From positions 62,001 to 126,000 of the forward strand of contig NZ_JACIDR010000006.1 in the NCBI RefSeq assembly GCF_014196425.1: a stretch of DNA of 64,000 nucleotides. The letters run 5' to 3'. Of this stretch, positions 7,638 to 17,964 are shown one piece after another. Below the pieces are notes generated by a model, which saw nothing but the letters and a program-made list of their open reading frames with translations, searched no databases and had not been told where the DNA came from. The translations under genes were made by a program, and so were the position numbers. Each line of letters starts with the position of its first letter. The first letter of the stretch is position 1. Origin of the DNA: Hansschlegelia beijingensis. GTDB taxonomy: Bacteria; Pseudomonadota; Alphaproteobacteria; Rhizobiales; Methylopilaceae.

Positions 7638-9136
7638 CGGCCCGTCGCCTGATAGAGCGCCCGCGCGTCCTTCTCGAACGCCGCCCGCGAGCCGTCCCGG
7701 GTGTAGAACATGTGTCCGCCCGGATAGACCTTCAGCGCCACCCTGCCCGGATCGCCGAAGGCCGGAAGCTGGTCCAGAACCATCTTGGATTCCATGTAGG
7801 GCGTGACGAGGTCCGTCGCGCCGTGCGCGACCAGCATCCTTATCTTCGGATCGAGCGCCAGCGCCTCGCGCAGGGCGTCGACGGCCTCGGGGGGACTCTG
7901 CCGGTCGCCCCAGCGCCACTTGCGGCTGACCTCCGGGTTCAGCAGCTCGTAGCGCCGGTCGACCCGGTAGCCCATGTCACGGGCGTAGAAGTCGACGGCC
8001 GCGCTGGTGAGCGGCGCGCGCGAGCCGTCCAGGATCGGGTCGTCGAAGGTCATCCGCGCCGCGTGCGGGCGCGGATCGAAGTCGGTGACGTTGGCGTCGT
8101 AGAGCGAGCCCACAAGGCCCTTCGGGCGGTCCAGCTCCCGCACGAAGGAGTGGATGTCGATGCGCCCGCCGAGCTGCCTGACGAAGGCGGGATCGAGCCC
8201 GGTGAGCTCCGAGACGCGCGCCACGATCCGGTCGACCGCCTCCGGATCGCGGGGGCCGCGCAGAAGATCCGCGAGATACTGCCCGGTCGCGTAGCTCTCG
8301 ACGTCGGCGAGGTCCGCGCGCGTCACCGGCCCCTTCCGCTCGCGCGCCGTGGCGGCCATCGAGGGCAGCAGGTTCACCCACGGGATCGGCGACGTCTGCT
8401 CCGCCTGCCTGAGGCCGAAATCGAGCACGGGCGAGATCGCGATCAGGCCCCGGACTCCGACGCCCTCCTTCGTCTGCAGCGCCCGGGCGACCCGCGGCAC
8501 GCGGAAGCCGCCATAGCTCTCGCCCGCCAGATAGACCGGCGAGATCAGCCGGTTCTTCGCCGCGAGGTGCTTCGCCACGACTCGCGCCAGCGCGTCGATG
8601 TCGCCGTCCACCGACCAGAAGTTTCTCTGCGTCTCGTCCGAGCCAAGCGAGCGGCTGTAGCCCGTCCCCACCGGATCGACGAAGACGAGGTCGGTGAAGG
8701 CGAGCCAGCTCTCCGTGTTGTCGCGGAGGATTGGCGGCGGGTCGGAGGGCGTGTTCCCCTGATTGCCGAACTGCACGCGCCTCGGGCCGAGCGCGCCGAA
8801 GTTGAGATAGGCGGAAGCCGCGCCCGGCCCGCCGTTGAAGGCGTAGGTGATCGGACGGGTCGCGGGGTCTTCGCGGTTGAGCGTGTAGCTCGTGACCACC
8901 ACCTCGGCGATTCGCTCGCCCTTCGGGTCGCTGAGCGGCACCGCCTCGACGCTCGCCGTGTAGGACAGCGTGTCGCCGCCTATGACGGCGTTCTGCTTGG
9001 AGGTGACGTCGGCCGGCAGGCCTCCGGGCTTCGGCTCCGGAATCGGCCAGGGCGTGTCGTCCGCCCGGAGCGGAGCGCCGACTGAGAGGACGACGAGAAA
9101 GGCGGCCGCCGCGGCCCGGACGATTGCTGGGGTCAT
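7634..9136 (-). CDS. Serine carboxypeptidase-like hydrolase (peptidase family S10)
   Basis: This exported alpha/beta-hydrolase of 500 residues has an N-terminal signal peptide (residues 1-25, ending near PLRADD). Family S10 marks are the oxyanion segment AFNGGPGAAS, the nucleophile elbow GESYGG, the aspartate in HGATDLVTPY and the histidine in YPGGHMFY. The ATG at 9136 is chosen because it begins a proper signal peptide; a longer frame to 9298 adds only Arg/Ala-rich sequence. It lies downstream of holC, 80 bases away. Substrate is unknown; carboxypeptidase activity is inferred from the family. Confidence 0.88.
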   Translation of the reverse strand: MTPAIVRAAAAAFLVVLSVGAPLRADDTPWPIPEPKPGGLPADVTSKQNAVIGGDTLSYTASVEAVPLSDPKGERIAEVVVTSYTLNREDPATRPITYAFNGGPGAASAYLNFGALGPRRVQFGNQGNTPSDPPPILRDNTESWLAFTDLVFVDPVGTGYSRSLGSDETQRNFWSVDGDIDALARVVAKHLAAKNRLISPVYLAGESYGGFRVPRVARALQTKEGVGVRGLIAISPVLDFGLRQAEQTSPIPWVNLLPSMAATARERKGPVTRADLADVESYATGQYLADLLRGPRDPEAVDRIVARVSELTGLDPAFVRQLGGRIDIHSFVRELDRPKGLVGSLYDANVTDFDPRPHAARMTFDDPILDGSRAPLTSAAVDFYARDMGYRVDRRYELLNPEVSRKWRWGDRQSPPEAVDALREALALDPKIRMLVAHGATDLVTPYMESKMVLDQLPAFGDPGRVALKVYPGGHMFYTRDGSRAAFEKDARALYQATGR

Positions 9137-9216
9137 CCGCGGAAGGTGGAGCGCCCGCGCCACAAGACGAGGGGCCTCACGAGCTTGTCGGCGCCGAGCG
9201 GCCGGCCGCACCGCCG

Positions 9217-9660
9217 TCAGGCCTCCCGCTTCCATCGTCCATCCTCGGCCTGCCGCCAGTAGGTGACCTCGTGGCCCGCCGACTTGAGCGTGCGCCATTG
9301 CGCCCGGGTGGCGTCGAGCGCCTCGGGATCATGGCCGTCGAACAGGATGAGGGCGCGGGCGTAAGACGCGAGATCCGGCGGCTGCGCGCCGTCCACCAGA
9401 ACCCGCACATGGGCGCCGTTCGGGTTGAGCTCGGTGGTGGTGAGCCAGATCGTCTCCTCCGCGCCGTCGCCGTCGGCGGCGTGCGGGAGAAAGCTGTCGT
9501 CCGAATAGGTCCAGAGCGCGTCGTCGAGCGCGGCGATCCGCTCCGGCGCGGCCGCCTGCACGACGACCTTCCACTTCCGCTCCAGGCATTTCTCCAGCAG
9601 CGCCGGAAGGGCCTTCTCGAGCGGCTGGCTGGTCATCTGGTAGAACAGGACTTCGGTCAT
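9217..9660 (-). CDS. holC: DNA polymerase III chi subunit
   Basis: This 147-residue clamp-loader accessory protein links the polymerase III holoenzyme to SSB. It begins MTEVLFYQMTSQPLEKALP and has the family's WTYSDDSFLPH segment and a following LxDG(A)xPPDLASYARALILFDG core. The position directly downstream of pepA is the usual one in Hyphomicrobiales. The upstream gap to pepA is 92 bases, so co-transcription is likely. Confidence 0.93.
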   Translation of the reverse strand: MTEVLFYQMTSQPLEKALPALLEKCLERKWKVVVQAAAPERIAALDDALWTYSDDSFLPHAADGDGAEETIWLTTTELNPNGAHVRVLVDGAQPPDLASYARALILFDGHDPEALDATRAQWRTLKSAGHEVTYWRQAEDGRWKREA

Positions 9661-9752
9661 GCCCTGCCCCTTCGCCTCACGCGATGACCTTCTGGAGTCA
9701 GGCTGCTTCGACGGCCGGCGGCGACCCGCCGCGCCGCCGCCGCGGGTTCACC

Positions 9753-11276
9753 TCAACCCTCGTAGTAGTCGCTCACCAGCCGGTCGAGCAGGCGCACGCC
9801 CCAGCCCGAACCCCAGCTCTTGTTGATGTCCGTCGCGGGCGAGCTCATGCCGGTGCCGGCGATGTCGAGATGCGCCCAAGGCGTGCCATTGACGTGGCGC
9901 TTGAGGAACTGCGCCGCGGTGATCGAGCCGCCATGCCGGCCGCCGGTGTTCTTCATGTCCGCGAAGCGCGAGTCGATGAGCTTGTCGTATTCCGGGCCCA
10001 TCGGCATGCGCCACACGGTCTCTCCCGTGGCCTTGCCGGCCTTGAAGATGTGATCCGAGAGCGCGTCGTCGTTCGAGAACAGGCCGGCGTGGTCGATCCC
10101 CAGCGCGATCAGGATGGCGCCCGTCAGCGTGGCGAGGTCGATCATGAACTTCGGCTTGAAGCGATCCTGGACGTACCAGAGCACGTCCCCGAGCACGAGG
10201 CGGCCCTCGGCGTCGGTGTTGATCACCTCGATCGTCTGGCCCGACAGCGAGGTCAGGATGTCGCCCGGACGGTAGGCGGCGCCGTCCGGCATGTTCTCCA
10301 CCACGCCGATCGCGCCGACCACGTTGGCCTTGGCCTTGCGGGACGCGAGCGCGTGCATCAGGCCGACCACGCAGGCCGCGCCGGCCATGTCGCCCTTCAT
10401 GTCCTCCATGTTCGCGCCCGGCTTGATCGAGATGCCGCCGGTGTCGAAGATCACGCCCTTGCCGACGAAGGCGACGGGCTGCTCGCTGCTGTCCTTGGCG
10501 CCGTTCCAGCGCATGATGACGACGCGGCTTTCCTGCTCGGAGCCCTGGCCGACCGCCAGCAGCGCGCCGAAGCCCGCCTTCCTGAGCGCCTTCTCGTCCA
10601 GCACCTCGACCTCGACGCCGAGAGCCTCGAGCTCCTGGGCGCGCCTGGCGAACTCCTTCGGCGTCAGCACGTTCGGCGGCTCGTTCACCAGCGTGCGGGC
10701 GATCTCGACGCCTTCCGCGAGGCCTTCCTTGGCCTTCCAGGCCTTCTTGGCCGCGCCGTCGTCGGCGACCGCGAGCGTGACCTTCGCGATCGGCTGCGGC
10801 TCGTCGTCCTTCTTCTTGGTCTTGTAGGTCTCGAACACATAGCTGCGCAGCCGCAGGCCGACCGCGAGGTCGGCGGTGGCGGCGAGATCCGGAGCGACGG
10901 CGCCGGCCCCTTCGACCATGACCACGACGCCGTCCGCCGTGGCGGGCAGCTTGCCGCGGATCTGGCCGCCGAGCTTGACCCAGTCGGTCGGCTCCTTGCC
11001 GTCGCCAAGTCCGACGACGATCAGACGGTCGACGTCGGCGAGCGCCGGCGCCAGCATCTCGAAGCTCTGCCCGGCCTTGCCCTTGAACCGCTCGGCCGCA
11101 GCCGCCCGCGCCACCGCCGCCTCGACCGGCGCCAGAAAGGCTGCGGTCGAAGCCCCTAAAACGAGGTCCGGCGCGGCGAAGACGACCACCACGCCCGAGG
11201 CTTTCGCATCGAGCTTCTGGAACCCGATCTTGAGCGGGTGAGCGTTCTGCGTCGTCGGCTCGGAGTGCTTGGACAT
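9753..11276 (-). CDS. pepA: Leucyl aminopeptidase (M17)
   Basis: This cytoplasmic two-metal aminopeptidase (507 residues) removes N-terminal residues from peptides. The C-terminal catalytic domain carries the M17 signature [12 protein letters not shown] together with the metal-binding [16 protein letters not shown] and the MKGDMAGAA segment; the N-terminal macro-like domain covers roughly residues 1-170. Length is normal. It is the first gene of a minus-strand unit with holC and the S10 hydrolase, and diverges from lptD. Confidence 0.95.
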   Translation of the reverse strand: MSKHSEPTTQNAHPLKIGFQKLDAKASGVVVVFAAPDLVLGASTAAFLAPVEAAVARAAAAERFKGKAGQSFEMLAPALADVDRLIVVGLGDGKEPTDWVKLGGQIRGKLPATADGVVVMVEGAGAVAPDLAATADLAVGLRLRSYVFETYKTKKKDDEPQPIAKVTLAVADDGAAKKAWKAKEGLAEGVEIARTLVNEPPNVLTPKEFARRAQELEALGVEVEVLDEKALRKAGFGALLAVGQGSEQESRVVIMRWNGAKDSSEQPVAFVGKGVIFDTGGISIKPGANMEDMKGDMAGAACVVGLMHALASRKAKANVVGAIGVVENMPDGAAYRPGDILTSLSGQTIEVINTDAEGRLVLGDVLWYVQDRFKPKFMIDLATLTGAILIALGIDHAGLFSNDDALSDHIFKAGKATGETVWRMPMGPEYDKLIDSRFADMKNTGGRHGGSITAAQFLKRHVNGTPWAHLDIAGTGMSSPATDINKSWGSGWGVRLLDRLVSDYYEG

Positions 11277-11799
11277 CAGGACTCGCTCCTGCGGAAAGGG
11301 ATCAGCGTCGCCGTGGATGGCTGAGGTAACGCGAACTTCAGGGTGTTTCCTCTATACGACACGTTCGTCACGTTCCAGCGTCGCCCGGCGCCGGAGGCTG
11401 GAACGGCCTTGCATTGGCGGCGCCGCAGCCTCCAAGCTCTCGGCGGGGAAGCGTCCGCACGTCGTATCGGGTCAGCATGAGAACGGTGGGTCCGTATGGA
11501 ACGAAGCTCGAGACGGGCTGCGGGACACGGCTGTCCGGCGTCGAATCGAGCCTGATCCGCCGGACGCCGGCGCGGGCCGGACCCCTGCGGCGATCTGCGT
11601 CCCTCTCGGATTTGAGCGGGTCGGCCGCGGCGGGCGAATTCAAGTGGCGCCCTGACGGCCTTCGTGCTTTATCTCGCCACCGAGTTCGCCGGCGTATCGG
11701 GGGCGGCCGGACTCGTTTGTTCGGCGTCCGCCGTCATTCTGTTGTCCGCCCTCTTCCTGCGCCGAAACAAGCGGCGCCCCAGCCGACGAGGGAGGACGG
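11277..11799. other. Gap between pepA and lptD, possible lptG relic
   Basis: There are 523 bases without a convincing gene, at the place where lptF and lptG normally stand in this gene neighbourhood. In one plus frame, bases 11616-11800 read as a hydrophobic tail (ALTAFVLYLATEFAGVSGAA, then a second hydrophobic stretch and Arg/Lys) that recalls the last two membrane segments of LptG. No start precedes it, and a stop lies at 11613-11615. Nothing like LptF was seen. The region must also hold the divergent promoters of pepA and lptD. Confidence 0.35.
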
Positions 11800-14337
11800 A
11801 TGACGCTCGCGCCGCGCGCCGCCTCACGCCGGTCAGGCGCCGTTCTCGCCGCCTTCTTGCTAGCAAGCACCGCCGTCGCGCTCGCGACAGGCGGAGCGTT
11901 CGCGCAAGGCGCACAATCGAGAAACGAGCTCATCCCGCCGCAGCCCCACAATGCGGGCAAGAAGCACGAGCCCGGCCTGCTCTCGTCGAAGTCGAAGCCC
12001 GTGGTCGCGGGCTCAGAGAAGAAGAACGGCCTCGGCCAGCGCGATCCGAACGCGCGCATGGTCATGGAGGCAAAGGAGCTCGTCTACGATTACGACAAGG
12101 AGGTCGTGACCGCGGTCGGCGGTGTCGACATCTATTACGACGGCCGCGCGCTGCAGGCGGATCGGGTCGCCTACGACCAGAAGCAGAACCGCGTCCGCGC
12201 CTACGGCAACGTGAAGTTCACCGAGCGCAACGGCGACGTCGCCTATGGCGACACGATGGACGTCACCGACGACTTCAGGGACGGCTTCGTGACGCCGCTG
12301 AGGGTCGAGACCACCGACCGCACGCATTTCGCCGCCGTCAACGGCCGGCGCGAGAACGGCAACCTCATGGTGTTCGACCGCGGCGTCTACACCGCCTGCG
12401 AGCCCTGCCGGAACAATCCGGAGAAGCCGCCGCTGTGGCAGATTCGCGCGAAGCGGATCATCTGGCGGCAGGACGAACAGACGATCTACTACGACAACGC
12501 GACCTTCGAGCTGTTCGGCAAGCCGATCGCCTGGCTGCCCTACTTCTCGAGTCCGGACCCGACGGTGAAGCGCAAGTCCGGCGTGCTCGCGCCGAGCCTG
12601 ACCCGGTCGGGCCGCGTCGGCTACGGAATCGAGATTCCGTACTACTGGGTCCTGTCGCCCGAATCCGACCTGACGCTGAGCGCGATGGCGACGTCCAAGC
12701 AGGGCGTCATGCTGAAGGGCCACTATCGCCAGCAGCTGATGGACGGGGCCTATTCGATCCGCGCGGCGGGGATCCACCAGCTCGACTCGAAAGAGTTCAA
12801 CGGCAAGGTGCCCCCCGGCTACACGGACGCCGGCCTGAGCGTGGGATCCGGCGACAAGGACAACCGTTGGGCCTTCCAGACCAAGGGCCAGTTCGACATC
12901 AACGAAAAGTGGTCCTGGGGCTGGGACATCAACGCGCTGTCCGACAAGTGGGTGCGCGGCGACTATGACCTCTGGGGCTCGCGCACCGACGCCACGTCCA
13001 CGCTGTTCCTGACCGGCCAGGGCGACCGCAGCTGGTTCGAGCTCCGCGGCTACAGGTTCTACGGGCTCACGCGCTACGACCGGCAGGACCGCCTGCCCTG
13101 GGTCGCGCCGGTGCTCGACTACAACTACACCTTCGAGAATCCGGTCGCCGGCGGCGAGCTGTCGTTCGACATCAACGCCACCAACCTGTACCGCGAGGAA
13201 AGCGACTACGCCCGCTACCTCAAGCGGAGCAGGCCGCGCACGGACAATGCGCTGGTCGGCGCTGCGGGAACCTACAGCCGGCTCTCGGGCGACATGGAGT
13301 GGCGGCGCCGCTTCATCGATCCGATCGGCCAGGTCTGGACGCCGTTCGCCTTCGTGCGCGGCGACCTGATCTACACGAAGCCCGATTACGATCCGGCCAT
13401 GCCGGCCTTCCTCGACCACGAGCAGGACGTGCTGCTGCGCGGCATGGCGGGCGTCGGTCTGGAGTATCGCTATCCGTTCATCGCGGTGAGCTCGTTCGGC
13501 ACGCATCAGATCGAGCCGATCGCGCAGGTGATCTTCCGCCCGAACGAGGGCCAGGTCGGCAAGCTTCCCAACGAGGACGCCCAGAGCCTGCTGTTCGACG
13601 ACACGACCCTGTTCGCGTGGAACAAGTTCTCCGGCTACGACCGCATCGAGGGCGGCAGCCGGGCGAATGTCGGCGCCCAGTACACGCTGACGGCGGACTC
13701 AGGCGCCAGCGTCAGCATGCTGGTCGGCCAGTCCTTCGCGCTGTTCGGCAAGAACTCGTTCGACCGGCTGGACCCGACCCGGATCGGTCCGGACTCCGGC
13801 CTCAGCAGCAAGCGCTCGGATTATGTCGGCGGCCTGACCATCGTGCCGAACGAGCATTTCGGGCTGGCGAGCCACATCCGGCTCGACGAGGACAGCTTCG
13901 CCCTCCGCAGCGCCGAGGTCGAAGCCCGAGCGACCTTTGAGCGGGTGCAGGCCAATCTGATCTACGGCCGCTACGAGAAGGCGCCCCTGCAAGGCTATGA
14001 CGATATCCGCGAGGGCATTCTTGGCGGCGCCCGCGTGTTCCTCACGCAGGACTTCTATGTCGAGGGCGGGGCCCGCTACAATTTCGAGCGGGACGCCTTC
14101 GATCGCACTCAGGTCGGCTTCGGCCTGAACGACATCGCCCAGTGCCTGTCGTTCGGCTTCAGCTACATCCGCCAGGTCGACAACTCGGCGGATTCGGTGA
14201 GGCTCTCGCAGGTCGACAACAAGTTCCTGGTGAAGCTCGACTTCCGCACGCTCGGCTCGGTGGGGGTCTCCACCAGCAGCAAGTCGAACCTCGACCCCGA
14301 CATGTTCGGCTCGCACGCCTCCTCCTTCGCCCCCTGA
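11800..14337 (+). CDS. lptD: LPS-assembly outer-membrane protein LptD
   Basis: LptD is the beta-barrel that inserts lipopolysaccharide into the outer leaflet of the outer membrane. The 845-residue protein has a signal peptide (cleavage near AFAQG, residue 36), an N-terminal OstA/LptA-like domain (VMEAKELVYDYDKEVVTAVG to about residue 190) and a long C-terminal barrel domain. The ATG at 11800 follows GGAGG by a few bases. surA and pdxA follow, the normal order, but lptF and lptG are not upstream. Confidence 0.94.
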   Translation: MTLAPRAASRRSGAVLAAFLLASTAVALATGGAFAQGAQSRNELIPPQPHNAGKKHEPGLLSSKSKPVVAGSEKKNGLGQRDPNARMVMEAKELVYDYDKEVVTAVGGVDIYYDGRALQADRVAYDQKQNRVRAYGNVKFTERNGDVAYGDTMDVTDDFRDGFVTPLRVETTDRTHFAAVNGRRENGNLMVFDRGVYTACEPCRNNPEKPPLWQIRAKRIIWRQDEQTIYYDNATFELFGKPIAWLPYFSSPDPTVKRKSGVLAPSLTRSGRVGYGIEIPYYWVLSPESDLTLSAMATSKQGVMLKGHYRQQLMDGAYSIRAAGIHQLDSKEFNGKVPPGYTDAGLSVGSGDKDNRWAFQTKGQFDINEKWSWGWDINALSDKWVRGDYDLWGSRTDATSTLFLTGQGDRSWFELRGYRFYGLTRYDRQDRLPWVAPVLDYNYTFENPVAGGELSFDINATNLYREESDYARYLKRSRPRTDNALVGAAGTYSRLSGDMEWRRRFIDPIGQVWTPFAFVRGDLIYTKPDYDPAMPAFLDHEQDVLLRGMAGVGLEYRYPFIAVSSFGTHQIEPIAQVIFRPNEGQVGKLPNEDAQSLLFDDTTLFAWNKFSGYDRIEGGSRANVGAQYTLTADSGASVSMLVGQSFALFGKNSFDRLDPTRIGPDSGLSSKRSDYVGGLTIVPNEHFGLASHIRLDEDSFALRSAEVEARATFERVQANLIYGRYEKAPLQGYDDIREGILGGARVFLTQDFYVEGGARYNFERDAFDRTQVGFGLNDIAQCLSFGFSYIRQVDNSADSVRLSQVDNKFLVKLDFRTLGSVGVSTSSKSNLDPDMFGSHASSFAP

Positions 14338-14483
14338 CGCCGTCGGCGCGGACGCGCCACAAAAATCCGCGAGCCGGGCGTCATCAAGGGCGTCCGGAGG
14401 CCTTCGCAATGTTGACGGCGGCGGGCGGAACACTGAAAACGGCCCGGGCCCGGACTGGCGGGCATCGAAACAACGGGAACCGC

Positions 14484-15404
14484 ATGTCCAGCTTTACGCG
14501 TCTTCGGCTCCTTCAGGTGACAGTCGCGGCGGCCTTCGCGGCGGCCCTGTCCTGCGTCGCTCCGGCCAGCGCCCAATCGATCGCGGTTGTGGTCAACGGC
14601 CAGCCGATCCTGACCAGCGAAGTGCAGGCGCGCCTTGCGCTTATGAAGCTGTCCGGCGGCAAGGCGAGCGTCGAGGCGGCGCGTGACGAACTGATCGAGG
14701 ACAAGCTCAAGGTCACCGAGGCGAAGCGCTACGGCATGGCCGCCGATCCGGCCCAGGTCGAAGCCGCCTACGCCTCTATCGCCGGGCGCATGAAGCTCAC
14801 GCCGCAGCAGTTCACGCAGGCGATCCAGCAGCGCGGCGTCAGCGCCCAGACCCTGAAGGACCGGATCACCGCCGAGCTCACCTGGGCGCAGCTCGTCCGG
14901 CGCAAGTTCGCCGCGCAGATCGCCGCGCGCGAGCAGGACTACATCGGCCAGGCGGCTGGCAAGGCCGACAACAAGGCCATCCAGTACACGCTCAGGCAGG
15001 TGGTGTTCGTCCTGCCGAAGGGCGCGAGCGACGCGCAGGTCGCGCAGCGCCGCGCCGAGGCCATCGCCGCCAAGAGCCGCTTCCCCGGCTGCGACCAGGC
15101 GGTCGCGTTCGCGTCCAAGCTTCGCGACGTCGCGGTGCGCGACCCGGTCGTCCGCTCCAGCGGCGCGATGGGCAAGGAGCTCAACGACATCCTGGCGAAG
15201 GTCAGCATCGGCGGCCTCACCGAGCCGCAGCGCAGCGACGACGGCATCGAGATGATCGCGGTCTGCGCCCGCAAGGACATCGCGGACGACAGCGTGTTCA
15301 AGCAGCAGGCGATGGATCAGGCGAGCGGCAAGCAGGTCGAGGAGCAGGCCAAGAAGTATCTCGAGCAGATCAAGTCGCGGGCGATCATCCAGGTTCGCCG
15401 CTGA
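14484..15404 (+). CDS. surA: SurA-type periplasmic chaperone
   Basis: This periplasmic chaperone for outer-membrane proteins has 306 residues. A signal peptide covers residues 1-30 (cleaved after PASA). The SurA N-terminal helical domain begins IAVVVNGQPILTSEVQARL, and a degenerate parvulin-like domain occupies the second half (YTLRQVVFVLPKG onward). The start is placed at the ATG at 14484, where the signal peptide begins; the open frame upstream lies within lptD in another phase. PPIase activity is doubtful because the isomerase part is short and poorly conserved. Confidence 0.85.
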   Translation: MSSFTRLRLLQVTVAAAFAAALSCVAPASAQSIAVVVNGQPILTSEVQARLALMKLSGGKASVEAARDELIEDKLKVTEAKRYGMAADPAQVEAAYASIAGRMKLTPQQFTQAIQQRGVSAQTLKDRITAELTWAQLVRRKFAAQIAAREQDYIGQAAGKADNKAIQYTLRQVVFVLPKGASDAQVAQRRAEAIAAKSRFPGCDQAVAFASKLRDVAVRDPVVRSSGAMGKELNDILAKVSIGGLTEPQRSDDGIEMIAVCARKDIADDSVFKQQAMDQASGKQVEEQAKKYLEQIKSRAIIQVRR

Positions 15405-15406
15405 GC

Positions 15407-16435
15407 ATGGCGGGCGAACGCCGCCCGGAAGCGCCGCTCGCCCTCTCGATGGGCGAGCCGGCGGGCGTCGGGCCGGAGCTCGCCCTCGCCCTCTGGTCCG
15501 CCAGAGGCGCGCGCCGGACACCGCCATTCGTGGCTGTCGGAGACCCCGGGGTGTTCGCGTCGCGGGCGGCGCTCCTCGGGATCGATCTGCCGCTTGCCGA
15601 GACGGAGCCGGAGGCGGCGCCTGCGCTGTTCCCCGACCGTTTTCCGATCTACCCCGTGGGCGCGCCATGTCGGGCCGAGCCGGGCCGGGCCTCCGTCGAG
15701 GACGCCGCTTCCGTCATCGCCGCGATCCGTGAAAGCGTCGAGCTGGTCCATGGCGGCCGCTGCTCCGCCCTGGTCACCCTGCCGATCGCAAAGGCCCCGC
15801 TGGTCGAATCCGGCTTTCCGCATCCGGGCCACACGGAATATCTGGGCGCGCTCGCGGAATCGCTGTGGGGAGCGCCGTCGCGCGCCGTCATGCTGCTCTG
15901 GTCCGAGGCGCTTGCGGTGGTTCCCGTGACGGTCCACATCCCGCTCGCCGAGGTTCCCGTCCGGCTGACGGAGGACGCCATCGTGGAGACCGCCCGGATC
16001 GTTGCGGCCGACCTGCGCGACCGCTTCGGCGTCCAGGCGCCGCGATTGGCTGTCGCCGGACTCAACCCGCATGCCGGAGAGAACGGCGTGCTTGGTCACG
16101 AGGACGAGGCGATCGTCGCGCCCGCCGTGCGCCGCCTGCAGGCGGAAGGCATAGACGCCCACGGTCCCCTGCCGGCGGACACGATGTTCCACGCCGCCGC
16201 CCGCGCGCGCTACGATGTGGCGCTCGCCATGTATCATGACCAGGCGCTCATCCCGGTGAAGACGCTCGCCTTCGACACCGCGGTCAACGCGACGCTCGGC
16301 CTGCCCTTCGTGCGGACGTCGCCCGACCACGGCACGGCCTTCGACATCGCCGGCTCCGGGACCGGCGATCCCGGGAGCCTGCTCGCGGCGCTGCGGCTGG
16401 CCCAGCGGCTGACCGGCGGGCCGGCGTCGGCGTGA
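15407..16435 (+). CDS. pdxA: 4-hydroxythreonine-4-phosphate dehydrogenase
   Basis: This enzyme oxidises 4-phosphohydroxy-L-threonine in pyridoxal-5'-phosphate synthesis. The 342-residue protein opens with [15 protein letters not shown] and has the metal-ligand histidine motifs [18 protein letters not shown] and [11 protein letters not shown], followed by the family ending [13 protein letters not shown]. Its ATG is two bases after the surA stop. The stop overlaps the rsmA start (GTGA). Confidence 0.95.
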   Translation: MAGERRPEAPLALSMGEPAGVGPELALALWSARGARRTPPFVAVGDPGVFASRAALLGIDLPLAETEPEAAPALFPDRFPIYPVGAPCRAEPGRASVEDAASVIAAIRESVELVHGGRCSALVTLPIAKAPLVESGFPHPGHTEYLGALAESLWGAPSRAVMLLWSEALAVVPVTVHIPLAEVPVRLTEDAIVETARIVAADLRDRFGVQAPRLAVAGLNPHAGENGVLGHEDEAIVAPAVRRLQAEGIDAHGPLPADTMFHAAARARYDVALAMYHDQALIPVKTLAFDTAVNATLGLPFVRTSPDHGTAFDIAGSGTGDPGSLLAALRLAQRLTGGPASA

Positions 16436-17274
16436 GCCCGATCGACGATCTGCCGCCGCTGCGCGAGGTCATCCGCCGCCACGAACTGGCGGCGAAGAAA
16501 TCGCTCGGCCAGAATTTCCTGCTCGACCTCAACCTCACGGCCCGCATCGCGCGCGCCGGCGGACGGCTCGAAGGCGTGACGGTCGTCGAGGTGGGCCCGG
16601 GCCCCGGCGGACTGACGCGGGCGCTGCTGGCCGAGGGCGCGAAGCGCGTCGTGGCCATCGAGAAGGATTCGCGCGCGCTCGGCGCCCTCGCCGAGATCGC
16701 TGCCCGCTATCCGGGGCGGCTCGACGTCATCGAGGGCGACGCGCTCGAAGTCGACATGGCGGCCCTCGCCGGCGAAGGTCCGGCGCGGGTCATCGCGAAC
16801 CTGCCCTACAACATCGCGACGCCGCTGCTGACCGGCTGGGTCGCCGCCGACCGCTGGCCCCCCTGGTGGGACGGGCTGACCCTGATGTTCCAGCGGGAGG
16901 TCGCCGAACGCATCGCCGCCAAGCCTGGAGACGAGGCCTACGGCCGGCTCGCCGTGCTCTGCGGGTGGCGCTGCGAGACCAGCATCGCGTTCGACGTGAA
17001 TCCGCAGGCGTTCACGCCGCCGCCCAAGGTGACCTCCTCGGTGGTCCGGCTGACGCCGCGCGAGGCCCCCCTGCCCTGCGCGGTCCGCGATCTCGAGGCC
17101 GTCACGCAGGCGGCGTTCGGTCAGCGCCGCAAGATGCTGCGCCAGAGCCTGAAGAGCCTTGGCGACGCCGCAGCCTTGCTCGCGGAGGCCGGCATCGAGC
17201 CGACCCGGCGGGCGGAGGAGATCCCGGTCGACGGCTTCGTGGCGCTCGCCAACGCGCTGGGCGCCCGGCGCTAG
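16432..17274 (+). CDS. rsmA: 16S rRNA (adenine1518/1519-N6,N6)-dimethyltransferase
   Basis: RsmA (KsgA) dimethylates two adjacent adenosines in helix 45 of 16S rRNA. The 280-residue protein has [11 protein letters not shown] near the start, the SAM motif [16 protein letters not shown], the catalytic [12 protein letters not shown] motif and the [10 protein letters not shown] stretch. Translation starts at a GTG whose last bases form the pdxA stop. It converges on gmk with a nine-base gap. Confidence 0.95.
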   Translation: MSPIDDLPPLREVIRRHELAAKKSLGQNFLLDLNLTARIARAGGRLEGVTVVEVGPGPGGLTRALLAEGAKRVVAIEKDSRALGALAEIAARYPGRLDVIEGDALEVDMAALAGEGPARVIANLPYNIATPLLTGWVAADRWPPWWDGLTLMFQREVAERIAAKPGDEAYGRLAVLCGWRCETSIAFDVNPQAFTPPPKVTSSVVRLTPREAPLPCAVRDLEAVTQAAFGQRRKMLRQSLKSLGDAAALLAEAGIEPTRRAEEIPVDGFVALANALGARR

Positions 17275-17283
17275 CCGGTCGCC

Positions 17284-17964
17284 TCAGGACGGCTGCAGGT
17301 CCGCGAGATCCTTGACGAGACCCGCCGCGAAATCGGTGATCGCCGGCTGGCGGGCCCGGCGAACCCGCTCGGCGTGGAGCACGGCGCGCAGTTCGTTCAG
17401 GCAGCGCTCGAAATCGTCGTTGATGACCGCATAGTCGTATTCGTCGACATGGCCGATCTCCACCGCGGCGTTGCGCAGGCGGCTTGCGATCACCTCCGGC
17501 GAGTCCTCCGCCCGCCGTTCCAGCCGCGAGCGAAGCTCCGCGGCGGAGGGCGGCAGCACGAAGACGGTGGCGACGTCCGCGCGCATCTTCTCGCAGACCT
17601 GCTTGGTGCCCTGCCAGTCGATGTCGAACAGCACGTCGCGGCCTTCCGCCAGCGCCTTCTCCACGGGCTCGCGGGGGGTGCCGTAGCAATTGCCGTGGAC
17701 CTCGGCCCACTCAAGCAATTCGCCGGCGTCCTTCATGGCGTCGAACTCGCGCTGCTTGAGGAACCGGTAATGGACGCCGTCTGCCTCGCTCGGGCGCCGC
17801 GCGCGCGTGGTCGCGGAGATCGAGAGCGTGATCTCGGAATCGGTGTCGAGGAGCGCGCGCGTAAGGGTCGATTTTCCCGCGCCGGACGGCGAGGACAGGA
17901 TCAGCAGCACGCCACGACGCGGAAGCGCCGCAAGCTGCTCGGACGGCGGCGTCATCTCGGTCAC
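17284..17964 (-). CDS. gmk: Guanylate kinase
   Basis: This cytoplasmic kinase converts GMP to GDP. The 226-residue protein has the P-loop SSPSGAGKSTL, the GMP-binding ISATTRARRPSEADGVHYRF segment and DIDWQGTKQV. Length is slightly above the family mean. Its ATG overlaps the stop of the upstream yicC gene by four bases (17961-17964), a coupling seen widely in proteobacteria. Confidence 0.96.
   Translation of the reverse strand: MTEMTPPSEQLAALPRRGVLLILSSPSGAGKSTLTRALLDTDSEITLSISATTRARRPSEADGVHYRFLKQREFDAMKDAGELLEWAEVHGNCYGTPREPVEKALAEGRDVLFDIDWQGTKQVCEKMRADVATVFVLPPSAAELRSRLERRAEDSPEVIASRLRNAAVEIGHVDEYDYAVINDDFERCLNELRAVLHAERVRRARQPAITDFAAGLVKDLADLQPS

Noticed and set aside
12013..13506. A 497-codon minus-strand frame opposite lptD
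   Set aside because: It is antisense to the barrel gene and its translation has no recognised domain.
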